Of a stretch of DNA of 64,000 nucleotides, positions 32,611-41,969 are shown in pieces. The notes beneath the pieces were generated by a model. It had not been told where the DNA came from. It worked only from the letters and a program-made list of their open reading frames with translations, and searched no databases. This DNA is from Microbacterium sp. Leaf159. GTDB lineage: Bacteria > Actinomycetota > Actinomycetes > Actinomycetales > Microbacteriaceae. The translations under genes were made by a program, and so were the position numbers. Every line of letters begins with the position of its first letter. Position 1 is the stretch's first letter. Location of the stretch: contig NZ_LMOU01000001.1 in assembly GCF_001423615.1 (NCBI RefSeq), positions 469,714 through 533,713 of the forward strand, in the 5' to 3' direction.

Positions 32611-34184
32611 GCGGCGAGCAGAGCGACCGTCCGGTTCGCGCAGGACGCACCGGAGACCCCCGAGGTCGTTCGCAGGGACGCCGCGGTTCGTCGCAGGGAC
32701 AGCGTGGTCAGTCCGCGTCAGGTGCGCCACAGCCTCGCGATGCTCAGCAGCGCGGCGCGCAGCGCACGGGCCCGCAGCGCACGGGCCCGCAGCGTACGGT
32801 GCAGCCGGCCCGTCGGGTCGCCTACGACGTGCTCCGCGCCGTGTCGGAGTCGGATGCGTACGCCAATCTGGTCCTGCCCCCGGCGATCGCTGAGGCACGG
32901 CTGAACCCGCAGGACGCGGCGCTGGCCACCGAACTCGCCTATGGCACGCTCCGCCGTCGCGGCACCTACGACGCGATCATCTCGGCCGCCGCCGACCGTC
33001 CTGCCGAGGAGATCGATCCGGCGGTGCTGGACGCTCTCCGGCTGGCGACCCATCAGCTCCTCGCGACCCGGGTCGCCTCGCATGCCGCCGTCAACGAGTC
33101 CGTGAACCTGGTCGCCGCGGCGCAGGGCCGAGGTGCGTCGAGCTTCGCGAACGCCGTCCTCCGTCGGATCTCGCGCGAGACACCGGGGGAGTGGGAGCAG
33201 CGCATCGAGGGCTCCGCCCGCTCTGACGATGAGCGGCTCGCTCTGCGATCGGCCCATCCGGTGTGGGTCATCCGCGCGCTGCGCCGTGCGCTGGCGGCCG
33301 AGGGCAGGGCCGATGAGCTCGATGACCTCCTCGACGCGGACAATGCCTCGCCCGAGGTGACGCTCGTGGCGCTGCCGGGTCTCGCCGAGCCTGGCGAGCC
33401 GCGTCGGCCCTATGCGCCGACGGCCTACGGCTCGCCGGGCGGTGACCCGCATCGGGTGATCTCCGAGTCCGGGGGCACCGTGCGTGTTCAGGACGAGGGA
33501 TCTCAGCTGGTCGCTCTCGCGCTGGCCGAGGCCGCGCCGATCGCGGCGGGCGAGCGATGGCTCGACCTCTGCGCGGGCCCCGGAGGCAAGACCGCGCTGC
33601 TCGCGTCGATCGCCCGCGAGCACGATGTGACACTCGAGGCCAACGAGGTCGTCCCGACGCGGGCGCGACTCGTCCGCAACGCGCTGAGGGCCGTGCCCGG
33701 AGACGTCGTGGTGCACGAGGAGGACGGCCGATCCTTCGGCGCCTCGCACAGCGGTGTGTTCGATCGCATCCTCGTCGATGCCCCCTGCACCGGTCTCGGG
33801 GCCCTGAGGAGGCGCCCTGAGGCGCGGTGGCGCAAGAGCCCGGCCGACGTCGCCGAGCTGGTGCCGCTGCAGGTCGAGCTCCTGAGCTCTGCGCTCGACG
33901 CGCTCGCCCCCGGTGGCATAGTCGCCTACGCCACCTGCTCTCCGCATCTCGCCGAGACCACGGGCGTGGTGCAGGAGGTGCTCCGAGGACGCAGCGACAT
34001 CACGGAACTCGACGCGCGAGCCGTCGTCTCCGGCATCTCCGAATCGCCGATCGACCTCGGGACCGACGGGTCGGGGCGTGTGCAGCTGTGGCCGCACCGT
34101 CACGGCACCGACGCCATGTTCCTCGCGCTCCTGCAGCGCACGGCGACTGAGCCGAGCGGCGCGAACGCCGAAGAAGGAGACTAG
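32607..34184 (+). CDS. rsmB: 16S rRNA (cytosine-C5)-methyltransferase RsmB
   Basis: 525 aa. Residues 1-68 are an Arg/Gly/Gln/Ser-rich extension with tandem repeats. A NusB-like RNA-binding domain follows (ARRVAYDVLRAVSESDAYANLVLP at about 69-92), then the SAM methyltransferase with LCAGPGGKTALLA, the two catalytic cysteines C394 (DAPCTGLGALRRRPEARWR) and C444 (YATCSPH). It methylates C967 (E. coli numbering) of 16S rRNA. ATG 32607 overlaps the fmt stop by 4 bases, the fmt-rsmB pairing being widely conserved. Ends in TAG just before rpe. Confidence 0.94.
   Translation: MSGEQSDRPVRAGRTGDPRGRSQGRRGSSQGQRGQSASGAPQPRDAQQRGAQRTGPQRTGPQRTVQPARRVAYDVLRAVSESDAYANLVLPPAIAEARLNPQDAALATELAYGTLRRRGTYDAIISAAADRPAEEIDPAVLDALRLATHQLLATRVASHAAVNESVNLVAAAQGRGASSFANAVLRRISRETPGEWEQRIEGSARSDDERLALRSAHPVWVIRALRRALAAEGRADELDDLLDADNASPEVTLVALPGLAEPGEPRRPYAPTAYGSPGGDPHRVISESGGTVRVQDEGSQLVALALAEAAPIAAGERWLDLCAGPGGKTALLASIAREHDVTLEANEVVPTRARLVRNALRAVPGDVVVHEEDGRSFGASHSGVFDRILVDAPCTGLGALRRRPEARWRKSPADVAELVPLQVELLSSALDALAPGGIVAYATCSPHLAETTGVVQEVLRGRSDITELDARAVVSGISESPIDLGTDGSGRVQLWPHRHGTDAMFLALLQRTATEPSGANAEEGD
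32758..32802 (+). repeat. Three 15-bp tandem repeats in the rsmB N-terminal extension
   Basis: Units of CGCAGCGCACGGGCC, two perfect and one degenerate, encoding repeats of RTGPQ. They lie in the disordered Arg/Gly/Gln-rich tail before the NusB-like domain. Confidence 0.8.
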
Positions 34185-34188
34185 AGCC

Positions 34189-34869
34189 GTGGATCTTCCC
34201 CGCGCACCGCGCATCAACCCCAGCATCCTCGCCGCCGACTTCGTGAACATGCAGCGTGATCTCGCGAAGATCGCCACGGCCGACTTCGCGCACGTCGACG
34301 TCATGGACAACCACTTCGTGCCGAATCTCACCTTCGGGCCGCAGATGGTCGAGAGGATCCAGGCGACCAGCCCGATCCCGCTCGACGTGCACCTCATGAT
34401 CACCGACCCCGAGAGGTGGGCGCCGGGCTACGCCGAGCTGGGGGCGGCGAGCGTCACGTTCCACCTCGAAGCGGCCGCCGACCCGATCTCGCTCGCCCGC
34501 ACGCTTCGCAGCATGGGCGCTCGCGCAGGGGTCGCGATCAAGCCCGACACTCCCGCAGAGGGCCTCTACAGCGTCCTCGAGGAGTTCGATCAGATCCTCG
34601 TCATGACCGTCGAGCCCGGTTTCGGCGGGCAGGGATTCATGCCCGAGACGATGCCGAAGCTCCGGGCCCTCGCCGATGAGGCGAAGCGACGCGGGTCGAA
34701 CGTCTGGCTGCAGGTCGACGGCGGCATCTCGGATGCGACCATCGAGGCGGCAGCGTCCGCGGGGGCCGACACATTCGTCGCCGGGTCCGCCGTGTACGGC
34801 GCGGATGACGTCGAAGCGGCCGTCACTGGGCTCAGGGACCGCGCCAGAGCCGCTAGCCTGGAATCGTGA
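34189..34869 (+). CDS. rpe: Ribulose-phosphate 3-epimerase
   Basis: 226 aa. It interconverts ribulose-5-P and xylulose-5-P in the pentose phosphate pathway. Motifs: [29 protein letters not shown] (metal His/Asp), [28 protein letters not shown] and QVDGGIS. GTG 34189 gives the conserved N-terminus and is preceded by GAAGGAGA; it follows rsmB by 4 bases. The end overlaps hisE. Confidence 0.96.
   Translation: MDLPRAPRINPSILAADFVNMQRDLAKIATADFAHVDVMDNHFVPNLTFGPQMVERIQATSPIPLDVHLMITDPERWAPGYAELGAASVTFHLEAAADPISLARTLRSMGARAGVAIKPDTPAEGLYSVLEEFDQILVMTVEPGFGGQGFMPETMPKLRALADEAKRRGSNVWLQVDGGISDATIEAAASAGADTFVAGSAVYGADDVEAAVTGLRDRARAASLES
34854..34859 (+). promoter_or_regulatory. Putative -10, leaderless hisE start
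   Basis: TAGCCT inside the last codons of rpe, followed by six bases and GTG 34866. It suggests that the his genes have their own leaderless transcript besides readthrough. Confidence 0.5.
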
Positions 34870-35129
34870 AGACTTTCGACGAGCTGTTCGCCGAGCTCAG
34901 CCTCAAGGCCGAGACCCGACCCGAGGGATCGGGGACGGTCGCAGAGCTCGACGGCGGTGTGCACACGATCGGCAAGAAGATCGTGGAAGAGGCCGCTGAG
35001 GTCTGGATGGCCTCCGAGTACGAATCCGATGAGGCCGCGGCCGAGGAGATCTCGCAGCTGCTCTACCACGTGCAGGTGATGATGATCGCGAAGGGCCTGA
35101 GCCTTCAGGACGTCTACCGACATCTGTGA
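34866..35129 (+). CDS. hisE: Phosphoribosyl-ATP pyrophosphatase
   Basis: 87 aa, normal for HisE, a MazG-like helical enzyme doing step 2 of histidine synthesis. Family signature [17 protein letters not shown] with the metal-binding EEAAE, then [31 protein letters not shown] 34866 overlaps the rpe stop by 4 bases and lies six bases after a TANNNT box. Confidence 0.94.
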   Translation: MKTFDELFAELSLKAETRPEGSGTVAELDGGVHTIGKKIVEEAAEVWMASEYESDEAAAEEISQLLYHVQVMMIAKGLSLQDVYRHL

Positions 35130-35167
35130 AGCGCTCCGCCCCACTCGCTTCGATCTGAAGGCATCCC

Positions 35168-36010
35168 ATGCTGCGCATTGCTGTTCCCAACAAGGGCTCT
35201 CTCTCCGAGACGGCCGCCGACATGCTCGCGGAGGCCGGTTACGCCGGTCGTCGTGACCCGAAGACCCTCCACGTCGTCGACACCGAAAACGACGTCGAGT
35301 TCTTCTACCTCCGTCCCAAGGACATCGCCACCTACGTCGGCTCGGGAGCCATCGACGTCGGCATCACGGGTCGCGATCTCCTGCTCGACGCCCGCATGCC
35401 GGGTGCGCGCGAGATCGAGGCGCTCGGCTTCGCCGGCTCCACGTTCCGCTTCGCTGCGCCCTCCGGCCGCTACACCGACGTCTCAGAGCTCGACGGGCTC
35501 CGCATCGCCACCTCGTACCCCGGGCTGGTCGACGCCTTCCTCGATGAGCGCGGCATCGCGGTCGACCTCGTGCCGCTCGACGGTGCGGTCGAGTCGGCCG
35601 TGCGCCTCGGCGTCGCCGACGCCGTCGCGGACGTCGTCGAGACCGGCACGACCCTGCGTCAGGCGGGGCTCGACGTCTTCGGTCCTGTCATCCTCCAGTC
35701 CGAAGCCGTCCTGATCGCCGGCCCGCAGGACGCTGAGGGCTCCGAGACGCTGCTGCGTCGCCTGCGCGGAGTGATGGTCGCCCGCCGATTCGTGATGATC
35801 GACTACGACCTGCCGCTGGCGCTGCTCGACGACGCGGTGAAGATCGCCGGGGGCATCGAGTCGCCGACCGTCTCTCCGCTGCGCGACCCGGAGTGGGTCG
35901 CGGTTCGCGTGATGGTGGCGCGTGCACGCGTGAACCCCGTGATGGACGCGCTGTACGCACTCGGCGCCCGCGCGATCCTCGTCACGGCGATCCACAACGC
36001 GAGGCTCTGA
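35168..36010 (+). CDS. hisG: ATP phosphoribosyltransferase, long form
   Basis: 280 aa, the long homohexameric form with a C-terminal regulatory domain that binds histidine; it does not need HisZ. It condenses PRPP with ATP, the first and feedback-controlled step. Seen: [30 protein letters not shown], the PRPP loop [18 protein letters not shown], and the ferredoxin-like C-terminal domain from about residue 205. AAGG lies shortly before ATG 35168. Stop shares a base with the hisF ATG. Confidence 0.96.
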   Translation: MLRIAVPNKGSLSETAADMLAEAGYAGRRDPKTLHVVDTENDVEFFYLRPKDIATYVGSGAIDVGITGRDLLLDARMPGAREIEALGFAGSTFRFAAPSGRYTDVSELDGLRIATSYPGLVDAFLDERGIAVDLVPLDGAVESAVRLGVADAVADVVETGTTLRQAGLDVFGPVILQSEAVLIAGPQDAEGSETLLRRLRGVMVARRFVMIDYDLPLALLDDAVKIAGGIESPTVSPLRDPEWVAVRVMVARARVNPVMDALYALGARAILVTAIHNARL

Positions 36011-36771
36011 TGACGCTCGCGAGCCGAGTCATCCCGTGTCTCGACGTGGCCGACGGGCGCGTCGTCAAGGGTGTCAACTTCGAGAACCTCCGCGACATGG
36101 GCGACCCTGTCGAGCTCGCGCGGCACTATGCGGCGCAGGGCGCTGACGAGATCACCTTCCTCGACGTCACAGCGACCGTCGATGCCCGCGCGACGACGTA
36201 CGACGTGGTGCAGCGCACGGCGGAGCAGGTCTTCGTCCCGCTGACGGTCGGCGGGGGAGTGCGCAGCGTCGACGACGTGGCGCGTCTTCTCTCGGTCGGT
36301 GCTGACAAGGTCGGCGTCAATTCCGCCGCGATCGCGCGACCGGAGTTCATCGGCGAGATCGCCGACCGCTTCGGTGCGCAGGTGCTCGTGCTCTCGCTCG
36401 ACGTCAAGCGTGCAGACACGACCCCCTCCGGGTTCGTGGTCACCACGCACGGCGGACGCACACAGACGACTCTCGACGCGCTCGACTGGGCGCGGGAAGC
36501 CGCAGAGCGCGGTGCCGGAGAGCTGCTGGTCAACTCGATCGACGCCGACGGCACGCGCGACGGCTTCGATCTCGAACTGGTGAAGCTCATGCGCGAGGCG
36601 GCATCCGTGCCGGTCATCGCCTCGGGCGGCGCGGGCAAGGCCGATGACTTCGCACCTGCCATCAAGGCCGGGGCGGACGCCGTGCTGGCCGCGAGCGTGT
36701 TCCACACGGGCGCTCTCACCGTCGGCGATGTGAAGGACGCGCTGCGCGCCGAGGGAGTGATCGTCCGATGA
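36010..36771 (+). CDS. hisF: Imidazole glycerol phosphate synthase cyclase subunit
   Basis: 253 aa TIM barrel that takes ammonia from HisH and makes IGP and [24 protein letters not shown] holds the first catalytic Asp (D12), VLSLDVKR the second, and [13 protein letters not shown] and [13 protein letters not shown] the phosphate sites. ATG 36010 shares a base with the hisG stop (TGATG). hisH and hisA are not in this window. Confidence 0.97.
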   Translation: MTLASRVIPCLDVADGRVVKGVNFENLRDMGDPVELARHYAAQGADEITFLDVTATVDARATTYDVVQRTAEQVFVPLTVGGGVRSVDDVARLLSVGADKVGVNSAAIARPEFIGEIADRFGAQVLVLSLDVKRADTTPSGFVVTTHGGRTQTTLDALDWAREAAERGAGELLVNSIDADGTRDGFDLELVKLMREAASVPVIASGGAGKADDFAPAIKAGADAVLAASVFHTGALTVGDVKDALRAEGVIVR

Positions 36772-37127
36772 CCGACGTCGAGGAGCGCATCGCTCAGGTC
36801 GCCTTCAACGCAGACGGGCTCGCCCCCGTCATCGTGCAGCAGTGGGACACCGCAGAGGTCCTCATGCTCGCGTGGGTCGATGCCGAGGCGCTGCGCAGGA
36901 CCCTCACATCGGGTCGCGCCGTCTACTGGTCGCGGTCACGGCAGGAGTACTGGCGCAAGGGCGACACCTCCGGCCACATCCAGGTCGTGCACGAGGCCCG
37001 CCTCGACTGCGACGGCGATGCGATCCTGCTCCGCGTCGACCAGACCGGGCCCGCCTGCCACACCGGCACGCGAACCTGCTTCGACTCGAACGACCTCGAG
37101 GCCGTCGAAGGGGGCGCATCCGCATGA
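36768..37127 (+). CDS. hisI: Phosphoribosyl-AMP cyclohydrolase
   Basis: 119 aa, HisI-only form without a fused HisE, consistent with the separate hisE. It opens the adenine ring of PR-AMP. Zinc and active-site residues lie in [19 protein letters not shown] and in [15 protein letters not shown], with the cysteines of the metal site. ATG 36768 overlaps the hisF stop by 4 bases, and its own stop overlaps the next gene by 4 bases. Confidence 0.96.
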   Translation: MTDVEERIAQVAFNADGLAPVIVQQWDTAEVLMLAWVDAEALRRTLTSGRAVYWSRSRQEYWRKGDTSGHIQVVHEARLDCDGDAILLRVDQTGPACHTGTRTCFDSNDLEAVEGGASA

Positions 37128-37714
37128 CCTTCGCCCGTCGAGGTCGCTCCATCGCCGTCTCCGGCTTCCTGCTGTCCGGTGCGATCGGTATCATCTCGTC
37201 GACCCAGACCTGGCTGACCGTCACGCGTGCCGATGCCGGCGAGGCGATCCTGGTTCCGGGAGCCTCCGCGCTGCCGCTTCTCGCACCGCTGAGCCTGGCC
37301 GTGCTCGCGCTCGGCATCGCCCTGTCGATCGTCGGCCCGGTGGTCCGTCTCGTGTTCGGTGTGCTCGGCGCTGCCAGCGCTCTGTTCCTCGGGTGGACGA
37401 CCTTCCAGCTGCTGATCTCCGAACCCTTGAGCGCGGTCGGACCGACGGTGACCGAGACCACAGGACTCGCGGGGAGTTCGGCGATCGCCGACGTCGTCGC
37501 GGGCATCGAGCTCTCTGCCTGGCCGGTCATGACGCTGATCGGGTGGGTCGTCCTGCTGGCAGCGTCCCTGGTGGTCCTGCTCACCTGGCGTCGCTGGAAG
37601 ACGGGCGGGCGCCGCTACCGCACCGCTGCCGCGCACGTGGAAGCCGCCGCAGGCCCTGTGGACGCGATCGATTCGTGGGACGACCTGTCCCGCGGAACCG
37701 ACCCCACACGATGA
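37124..37714 (+). CDS. Tryptophan operon-associated membrane protein
   Basis: 196 aa with four hydrophobic helices: about 12-27, 49-70, 72-94 and 132-151 ([21 protein letters not shown]), the first loop being external with [18 protein letters not shown]. It matches the actinobacterial Trp_oprn_chp membrane family, found between trpE and trpC. Function unknown. Here it directly overlaps hisI by 4 bases, so the trpE that commonly precedes it is absent. A C-terminal soluble tail carries [21 protein letters not shown]. Confidence 0.85.
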   Translation: MTFARRGRSIAVSGFLLSGAIGIISSTQTWLTVTRADAGEAILVPGASALPLLAPLSLAVLALGIALSIVGPVVRLVFGVLGAASALFLGWTTFQLLISEPLSAVGPTVTETTGLAGSSAIADVVAGIELSAWPVMTLIGWVVLLAASLVVLLTWRRWKTGGRRYRTAAAHVEAAAGPVDAIDSWDDLSRGTDPTR

Positions 37715-37720
37715 CCCCGA

Positions 37721-37726
37721 TAGACT
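37721..37726 (+). promoter_or_regulatory. Putative -10 for the trp block
   Basis: TAGACT seven bases after the membrane-gene stop, about 42 bases before ATG 37763, with a strong GGAGGAGA at 37753-37760 as ribosome site. No leader peptide or attenuator is visible in the short leader. Confidence 0.5.
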
Positions 37727-37762
37727 TGAACCGACCCACCACGTCGTCCCCCGGAGGAGACC

Positions 37763-38008
37763 ATGACCAACCCGATCGCTGACCCCGGCCACGGACACTC
37801 GCCGGCAGCATGGACCGCCGTGATCATCATGCTCGCGGGCTTCACGATCGGCACGCTGGCATTCTGCCTCGCCGAGTTCAGCCCTGTGTGGGTCGCCCTG
37901 ATCTGGGTCGGCGCCGCCATCGTCCCGATCGGCGCGCTCGTGGGCTGGCTGCTCGCGAAGGCCGGTTACGGCGTGAAGGGCCCCAAGTACTCGCCGAAGG
38001 CGCACTAA
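37763..38008 (+). CDS. HGxxPAAW-type small membrane protein
   Basis: 81 aa. N-terminal motif HGHSPAAW (residues about 10-17) followed by two helices (about 17-38 and 42-66) and a basic tail KAGYGVKGPKYSPKAH. This is the HGxxPAAW family commonly seen just before trpC in actinobacteria; its function is unknown. GGAGGAGA gives a strong ribosome site, and the TAA stop shares a base with the trpC ATG. Confidence 0.88.
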   Translation: MTNPIADPGHGHSPAAWTAVIIMLAGFTIGTLAFCLAEFSPVWVALIWVGAAIVPIGALVGWLLAKAGYGVKGPKYSPKAH

Positions 38009-38781
38009 TGGTCCTCGCCGACCTCACGGCCGGCGCAGTCGCTGACGCAGAACGTCGCGCACTCACCCGGCCGCTGGCCGAGGTCGAGCGCGATGCTCTG
38101 GCGCGCCCCGCCGCCAAAGACGCACTCTCCTTCCTCGCTCCCGCCGAGCGGGTCAAGATCATCGCCGAGGTCAAGCGCGCGAGCCCGTCTCGCGGCGCCC
38201 TCGCCGAGATCCCCGACCCGGCACTGCAGGCGTCGCTTTACGAGACAGGGGGAGCCTCGGCCATCAGCGTCCTCACCGAGGAGCGCCGCTTCGGCGGCAG
38301 CCTGGCCGACCTCGAGGCGGTCACCGCCCGCGTCTCGCTGCCGGTGCTCCGCAAGGACTTCATCGCGAACCGCTACCAGGTGCTCGAGGCGCGTGCCGCG
38401 GGTGCCGATCTCGTGCTGCTGATCGTCGCCGGACTCGAGCGCGCGGTCCTCGACGACCTCTTCGGCTTCATCACGGAGCTCGGCATGACCCCTCTGGTCG
38501 AGACGCACTCTGCTGACGAGCTCGAGGTCGCGATCGACCTCGGTGCGCCTCTGATCGGGGTCAACGCTCGCGACCTGAAGACCCTCGAGCTCGACCGCGA
38601 CCTGTTCGGCCGCCTGGTCGAGCGCATCCCGGACTCCGCGGTCAAGATCGCCGAGTCCGCCGTACTCACCCCCGCAGACGTCACGCACTACCGCTCTGCG
38701 GGCGCCGACGTCGTCCTGATCGGTGAGGCGCTCGTCACGGGCGACCCGGTCGCCACACTCAAGAGCTTCCTGGAGGCGTGA
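38008..38781 (+). CDS. trpC: Indole-3-glycerol phosphate synthase
   Basis: 257 aa TIM barrel making indole-3-glycerol phosphate from CdRP. Family signature [15 protein letters not shown] (catalytic Lys near residue 56), then [27 protein letters not shown] and [14 protein letters not shown]. It is a monofunctional TrpC, without a fused TrpF. ATG 38008 shares a base with the preceding TAA. The end overlaps trpB by one base. Confidence 0.96.
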   Translation: MVLADLTAGAVADAERRALTRPLAEVERDALARPAAKDALSFLAPAERVKIIAEVKRASPSRGALAEIPDPALQASLYETGGASAISVLTEERRFGGSLADLEAVTARVSLPVLRKDFIANRYQVLEARAAGADLVLLIVAGLERAVLDDLFGFITELGMTPLVETHSADELEVAIDLGAPLIGVNARDLKTLELDRDLFGRLVERIPDSAVKIAESAVLTPADVTHYRSAGADVVLIGEALVTGDPVATLKSFLEA

Positions 38782-40049
38782 TGAGCCTGCGTGATCAGCA
38801 TGGTCCACTGTTCGGCGACTACGGCGGACGGTATATGCCCGAATCGCTGATCGCCGCGATCGACGAGCTCTCCGCGGCGTATGCCGACGCGATCGCAGAC
38901 CCGGCCTTCCGCTCCGAGCTCGCGTCCCTGCTCAGTTCGTACGCGGGGCGCCCGTCGCCGTTGACCGAGGTCGCGCGTTTCGCCGAGCACGCCGGCGGCG
39001 CGCGGGTCTTCCTCAAGCGCGAAGACCTGAACCACACCGGCTCGCACAAGATCAACAACGTGCTGGGTCAGGCGCTTCTGACCAAGCGCCTCGGCAAGAC
39101 GCGTGTGATCGCCGAGACGGGTGCCGGCCAGCACGGCGTCGCCACGGCCACCGCCGCCGCGCTGTTCGGGCTCGAGTGCACGATCTACATGGGCGAGGTC
39201 GACACGGAGCGCCAGGCGCTCAACGTCGCGCGGATGCGTCTGCTGGGCGCCGAGGTCATCGCCGTCACGTCGGGATCCCGCACGCTGAAGGACGCCATCA
39301 ACGACGCGTACCGCGACTGGGTCGCGACCGTCGAGAACACCAACTACATCTTCGGCACCGCCGCGGGCCCGCACCCGTTCCCCGCGATGGTGCGCGACTT
39401 CCAGAAGATCATCGGCGAGGAGGCCCGTCAGCAGCTGCTCGACGAGGTCGGACGCCTGCCAGATGCGGTCGTCGCGTGCGTCGGCGGAGGCTCGAACGCG
39501 ATCGGCATGTTCGACGCCTTCCTCGACGACGAGGGCGTCAGGCTCTACGGCGTCGAGGCCGCGGGCGATGGCGTCGACACGCCCCGTCACGCGGCGTCCA
39601 TCGAGCGCGGACGTCCGGGCATCCTGCACGGCGCGAAGACCTATGTGCTGCAGGACGAGGACGGACAGACGATCGAGTCGCACTCGATCTCGGCCGGGCT
39701 CGACTACCCGGGCGTGGGTCCGGAGCACTCCTGGCTCGCCGACATCGGACGAGCCGAGTACATCCCGGCCACCGACGACGAGGCCATGCAGTCGCTGCGA
39801 CTGCTGAGCCGCACCGAGGGCATCATCCCCGCGATCGAGTCGGCCCATGCTCTGGCCGGCGCGCTGCGCATCGGGCGTGAGCTCGGGCCGGATGCCGTGA
39901 TCGCGATCTGCCTCTCGGGCCGCGGCGACAAGGACATGGACACCGCTGCACGGTACTTCGATCTCTACGACGCCGAGGCGCTCGCGCACGACGTCTCCGA
40001 GGAGAGCGCCGAAGAGCAGTCGGCGTCGAAGGGGGAGCCGGAGCTTTGA
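38781..40049 (+). CDS. trpB: Tryptophan synthase beta chain
   Basis: 422 aa. It condenses indole with serine using PLP. PLP lysine K90 is in [11 protein letters not shown], the phosphate-binding loop is VGGGSNAIG, and [16 protein letters not shown] is the typical TrpB1 segment. ATG 38781 shares a base with the trpC stop; the adjacent upstream GTG 38778 is in frame but less likely. The acidic C-terminal tail [16 protein letters not shown] is longer than in E. coli. Confidence 0.97.
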   Translation: MSLRDQHGPLFGDYGGRYMPESLIAAIDELSAAYADAIADPAFRSELASLLSSYAGRPSPLTEVARFAEHAGGARVFLKREDLNHTGSHKINNVLGQALLTKRLGKTRVIAETGAGQHGVATATAAALFGLECTIYMGEVDTERQALNVARMRLLGAEVIAVTSGSRTLKDAINDAYRDWVATVENTNYIFGTAAGPHPFPAMVRDFQKIIGEEARQQLLDEVGRLPDAVVACVGGGSNAIGMFDAFLDDEGVRLYGVEAAGDGVDTPRHAASIERGRPGILHGAKTYVLQDEDGQTIESHSISAGLDYPGVGPEHSWLADIGRAEYIPATDDEAMQSLRLLSRTEGIIPAIESAHALAGALRIGRELGPDAVIAICLSGRGDKDMDTAARYFDLYDAEALAHDVSEESAEEQSASKGEPEL

Positions 40050-40849
40050 GTCGCGTAGAACAGGCGATCGCCGCCGCACACGAAGCGGGTCGCAGCGCAT
40101 TCGTCGGATATCTCCCCGTGGGATTCCCCGATCTCGAGACCAGCATCCAGGCCGCGATCGCCCTTGCCGAGAACGGCGTGGACATCATCGAGCTCGGCCC
40201 GCCCTACAGCGACCCTGTGATGGACGGCGCCGTGATCCAGGAGGCCACCACCGCTGCGCTCGCGAACGGGTTCAAGATGAAGGACCTCTTCACGGCGGTC
40301 CGGGCGATCACCGCCGCCACCGATGTCCCCGTGCTGGTGATGACGTACTGGAATCCGGTGTTCCAGTACGGCGTCGATCGCTACGCCGACGATCTGCTGG
40401 CGGCCGGTGGGGCAGGACTCATCACTCCCGACATCACACCCGATGTCGCAGGCGAGTGGATCGCCGCGAGCGAGCGGACCGGTCTCGACCGCGTCTTCCT
40501 CGCCGCCCCCACATCGACCGATGAGCGTCTCGAGCTCGTCGTGAAATCGTCGACGGGCTTCGTCTACACCGTCTCGACCATGGGCATCACGGGGGAGCGC
40601 ACCGAGCTCGATCGGGCGGCGCGCACCCTGGTCGGTCGCCTCCGCGAACACGGCAGCATCCGCGCCTGCGTCGGCATCGGCATCTCGACCGCCGAGCAGA
40701 TCGCCGGTGTCTCCGAGTACGCCGACGGCGCCATCGTCGGCACCGCACTCGTCCGAGCCCTCCGCGACGGGGGCATCCCCGCCCTCGCAGAGGTCACCCG
40801 AAACCTGGCCGTCGGCACGTCGTCGTCGCGCCCCGCACACGAGAACTAG
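40046..40849 (+). CDS. trpA: Tryptophan synthase alpha chain
   Basis: 267 aa TIM barrel that cleaves indole-3-glycerol phosphate. Catalytic E49 and D60 lie in [13 protein letters not shown], in the same numbers as E. coli TrpA, which supports the unusual TTG 40046 start. [11 protein letters not shown] and [13 protein letters not shown] are further signatures. The start overlaps the trpB stop (TTGA). Its TAG stop forms the beginning of the lgt -10 box. Confidence 0.96.
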   Translation: MSRVEQAIAAAHEAGRSAFVGYLPVGFPDLETSIQAAIALAENGVDIIELGPPYSDPVMDGAVIQEATTAALANGFKMKDLFTAVRAITAATDVPVLVMTYWNPVFQYGVDRYADDLLAAGGAGLITPDITPDVAGEWIAASERTGLDRVFLAAPTSTDERLELVVKSSTGFVYTVSTMGITGERTELDRAARTLVGRLREHGSIRACVGIGISTAEQIAGVSEYADGAIVGTALVRALRDGGIPALAEVTRNLAVGTSSSRPAHEN

Positions 40850-40852
40850 AAT
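40847..40852 (+). promoter_or_regulatory. Putative lgt promoter -10 overlapping the trpA stop
   Basis: TAGAAT whose TAG is the trpA stop codon, followed by seven bases and ATG 40860. The spacing implies a leaderless or almost leaderless lgt mRNA. Confidence 0.5.
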
Positions 40853-40859
40853 CGCAACC

Positions 40860-41888
40860 ATGTCCCTCGCGCTCCACAGCACCTTCAGCGGCGTGCTCGC
40901 CAGCATCCCGAGCCCTCCGGTCTCGTACATCGACCTCGGCCCGCTCCGGATCCACTTCTACGCGCTCTGCATCATCGCCGGCATCATCGCCGCCGTGCTG
41001 CTGACCAACCACCGCCTCACCAAGCGCGGGGCAGAGCCGTGGGTCGTGATCGACATCTCGATCCTCGCCGTTCCGATCGCGATCATCGGCGCACGCATCT
41101 TCCACGTGCTCACTCACCCGAACTTCTACTTCGGCGAGGGCAAGAACACCTGGAACCCGTTCGAGCCGGGCTCCGTGTGGGCCATCTGGGAGGGCGGCAT
41201 CGCCATCTTCGGCGCGCTCATCGGTGGCGCCATCGGCGCCTACCTGGGCTGCCGCTGGACCGGCATCCGCTTCTGGACCTTCGCCGACGCACTGGCACCC
41301 GGCCTCCTTCTCGCACAGGCCATGGGTCGGTTCGGCAACTGGTTCAACAAGGAGCTCTACGGACTCCCGACCGACCTGCCGTGGGGTCTCGAGATCCCCT
41401 CCGACAACTCGGCGTTCCCCCCGGGCCTTCCCGAGGGCACGCTGTTCCACCCGACCTTCCTCTACGAAGTGATCTGGAACGTCCTCGGCGTCATCGTGCT
41501 CCTGTGGCTCAGCCGCAAGGCGACCGCGTTCCAGTGGGGAAAGCTCTTCGCGATCTACCTCATCTGGTACAGCGCCGGCCGTGTCGTGTGGGAGTCGATC
41601 CGCATCGATCCGAGCGAGATCATCCTCGGGCTGCGCAGCAACGTCTGGGCTGCGATCATCGGCATCGTGGTGGGTCTCGCAATCCTCGTGGTGCAGTCCC
41701 GCCGTCACCCCGGACTCGAGCCTTCGCCGTACCAGCCCGGTCGCGGCCGGAAGGACCTGGACGCTGATGTAGAATCGCAGGACAATACCTCCGATTTCGT
41801 GGACGTGAGTGAGCCTCCGTCCGAAGAAGTCGCCGCAGGAGCCAGCGCCACAAGCACCGCTCCCACGGAGACGGAAGGCGCTCGATAG
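40860..41888 (+). CDS. lgt: Prolipoprotein diacylglyceryl transferase
   Basis: 342 aa integral membrane enzyme that moves a diacylglyceryl group to the lipobox Cys of prolipoproteins. About seven helices are visible. The Lgt signature is GRFGNWFNKELYGLPT near residue 157-172, and IWEGGIAIFGALIGG precedes it. The last ~55 residues form a cytoplasmic acidic low-complexity tail (SQDNTSDFVDVSEPPSEEVAAGASATSTAPTETEG), common in actinobacterial Lgt. ATG 40860 gives the conserved N-terminus. Confidence 0.95.
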   Translation: MSLALHSTFSGVLASIPSPPVSYIDLGPLRIHFYALCIIAGIIAAVLLTNHRLTKRGAEPWVVIDISILAVPIAIIGARIFHVLTHPNFYFGEGKNTWNPFEPGSVWAIWEGGIAIFGALIGGAIGAYLGCRWTGIRFWTFADALAPGLLLAQAMGRFGNWFNKELYGLPTDLPWGLEIPSDNSAFPPGLPEGTLFHPTFLYEVIWNVLGVIVLLWLSRKATAFQWGKLFAIYLIWYSAGRVVWESIRIDPSEIILGLRSNVWAAIIGIVVGLAILVVQSRRHPGLEPSPYQPGRGRKDLDADVESQDNTSDFVDVSEPPSEEVAAGASATSTAPTETEGAR

Positions 41889-41894
41889 CCGACC

Positions 41895-41908
41895 GGTCCG
41901 TGCGGACC
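41895..41908 (+). terminator. Possible terminator after lgt
   Basis: GGTCC / GGACC inverted repeat with a 4-base loop whose outer bases can also pair, six bases after the lgt stop. No T tract. Confidence 0.3.
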
Positions 41909-41928
41909 CCATCGCATCCACCCGGCCA

Positions 41929-41946
41929 ATGACGTCCCCGGGTCAT
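41929..41946 (+). promoter_or_regulatory. Inverted repeat upstream of gltB
   Basis: ATGAC / GTCAT with an 8-base spacer, 24 bases before the gltB start, next to a direct repeat of TCTGA. It may be an operator or RNA hairpin; no known regulator site is recognised. Confidence 0.25.
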
Positions 41947-41969
41947 CTGAAGATCTGAGGACGGTACTG

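Noticed and set aside
37715..37762. trp attenuator with leader peptide
   Set aside because: The 48-base space holds a -10 and a ribosome site but no open frame with Trp codons and no competing hairpins.
41770..41775. TAGAAT inside the lgt tail as a gltB promoter
   Set aside because: It lies about 200 bases upstream within a coding region, and nothing else supports a transcription start there.
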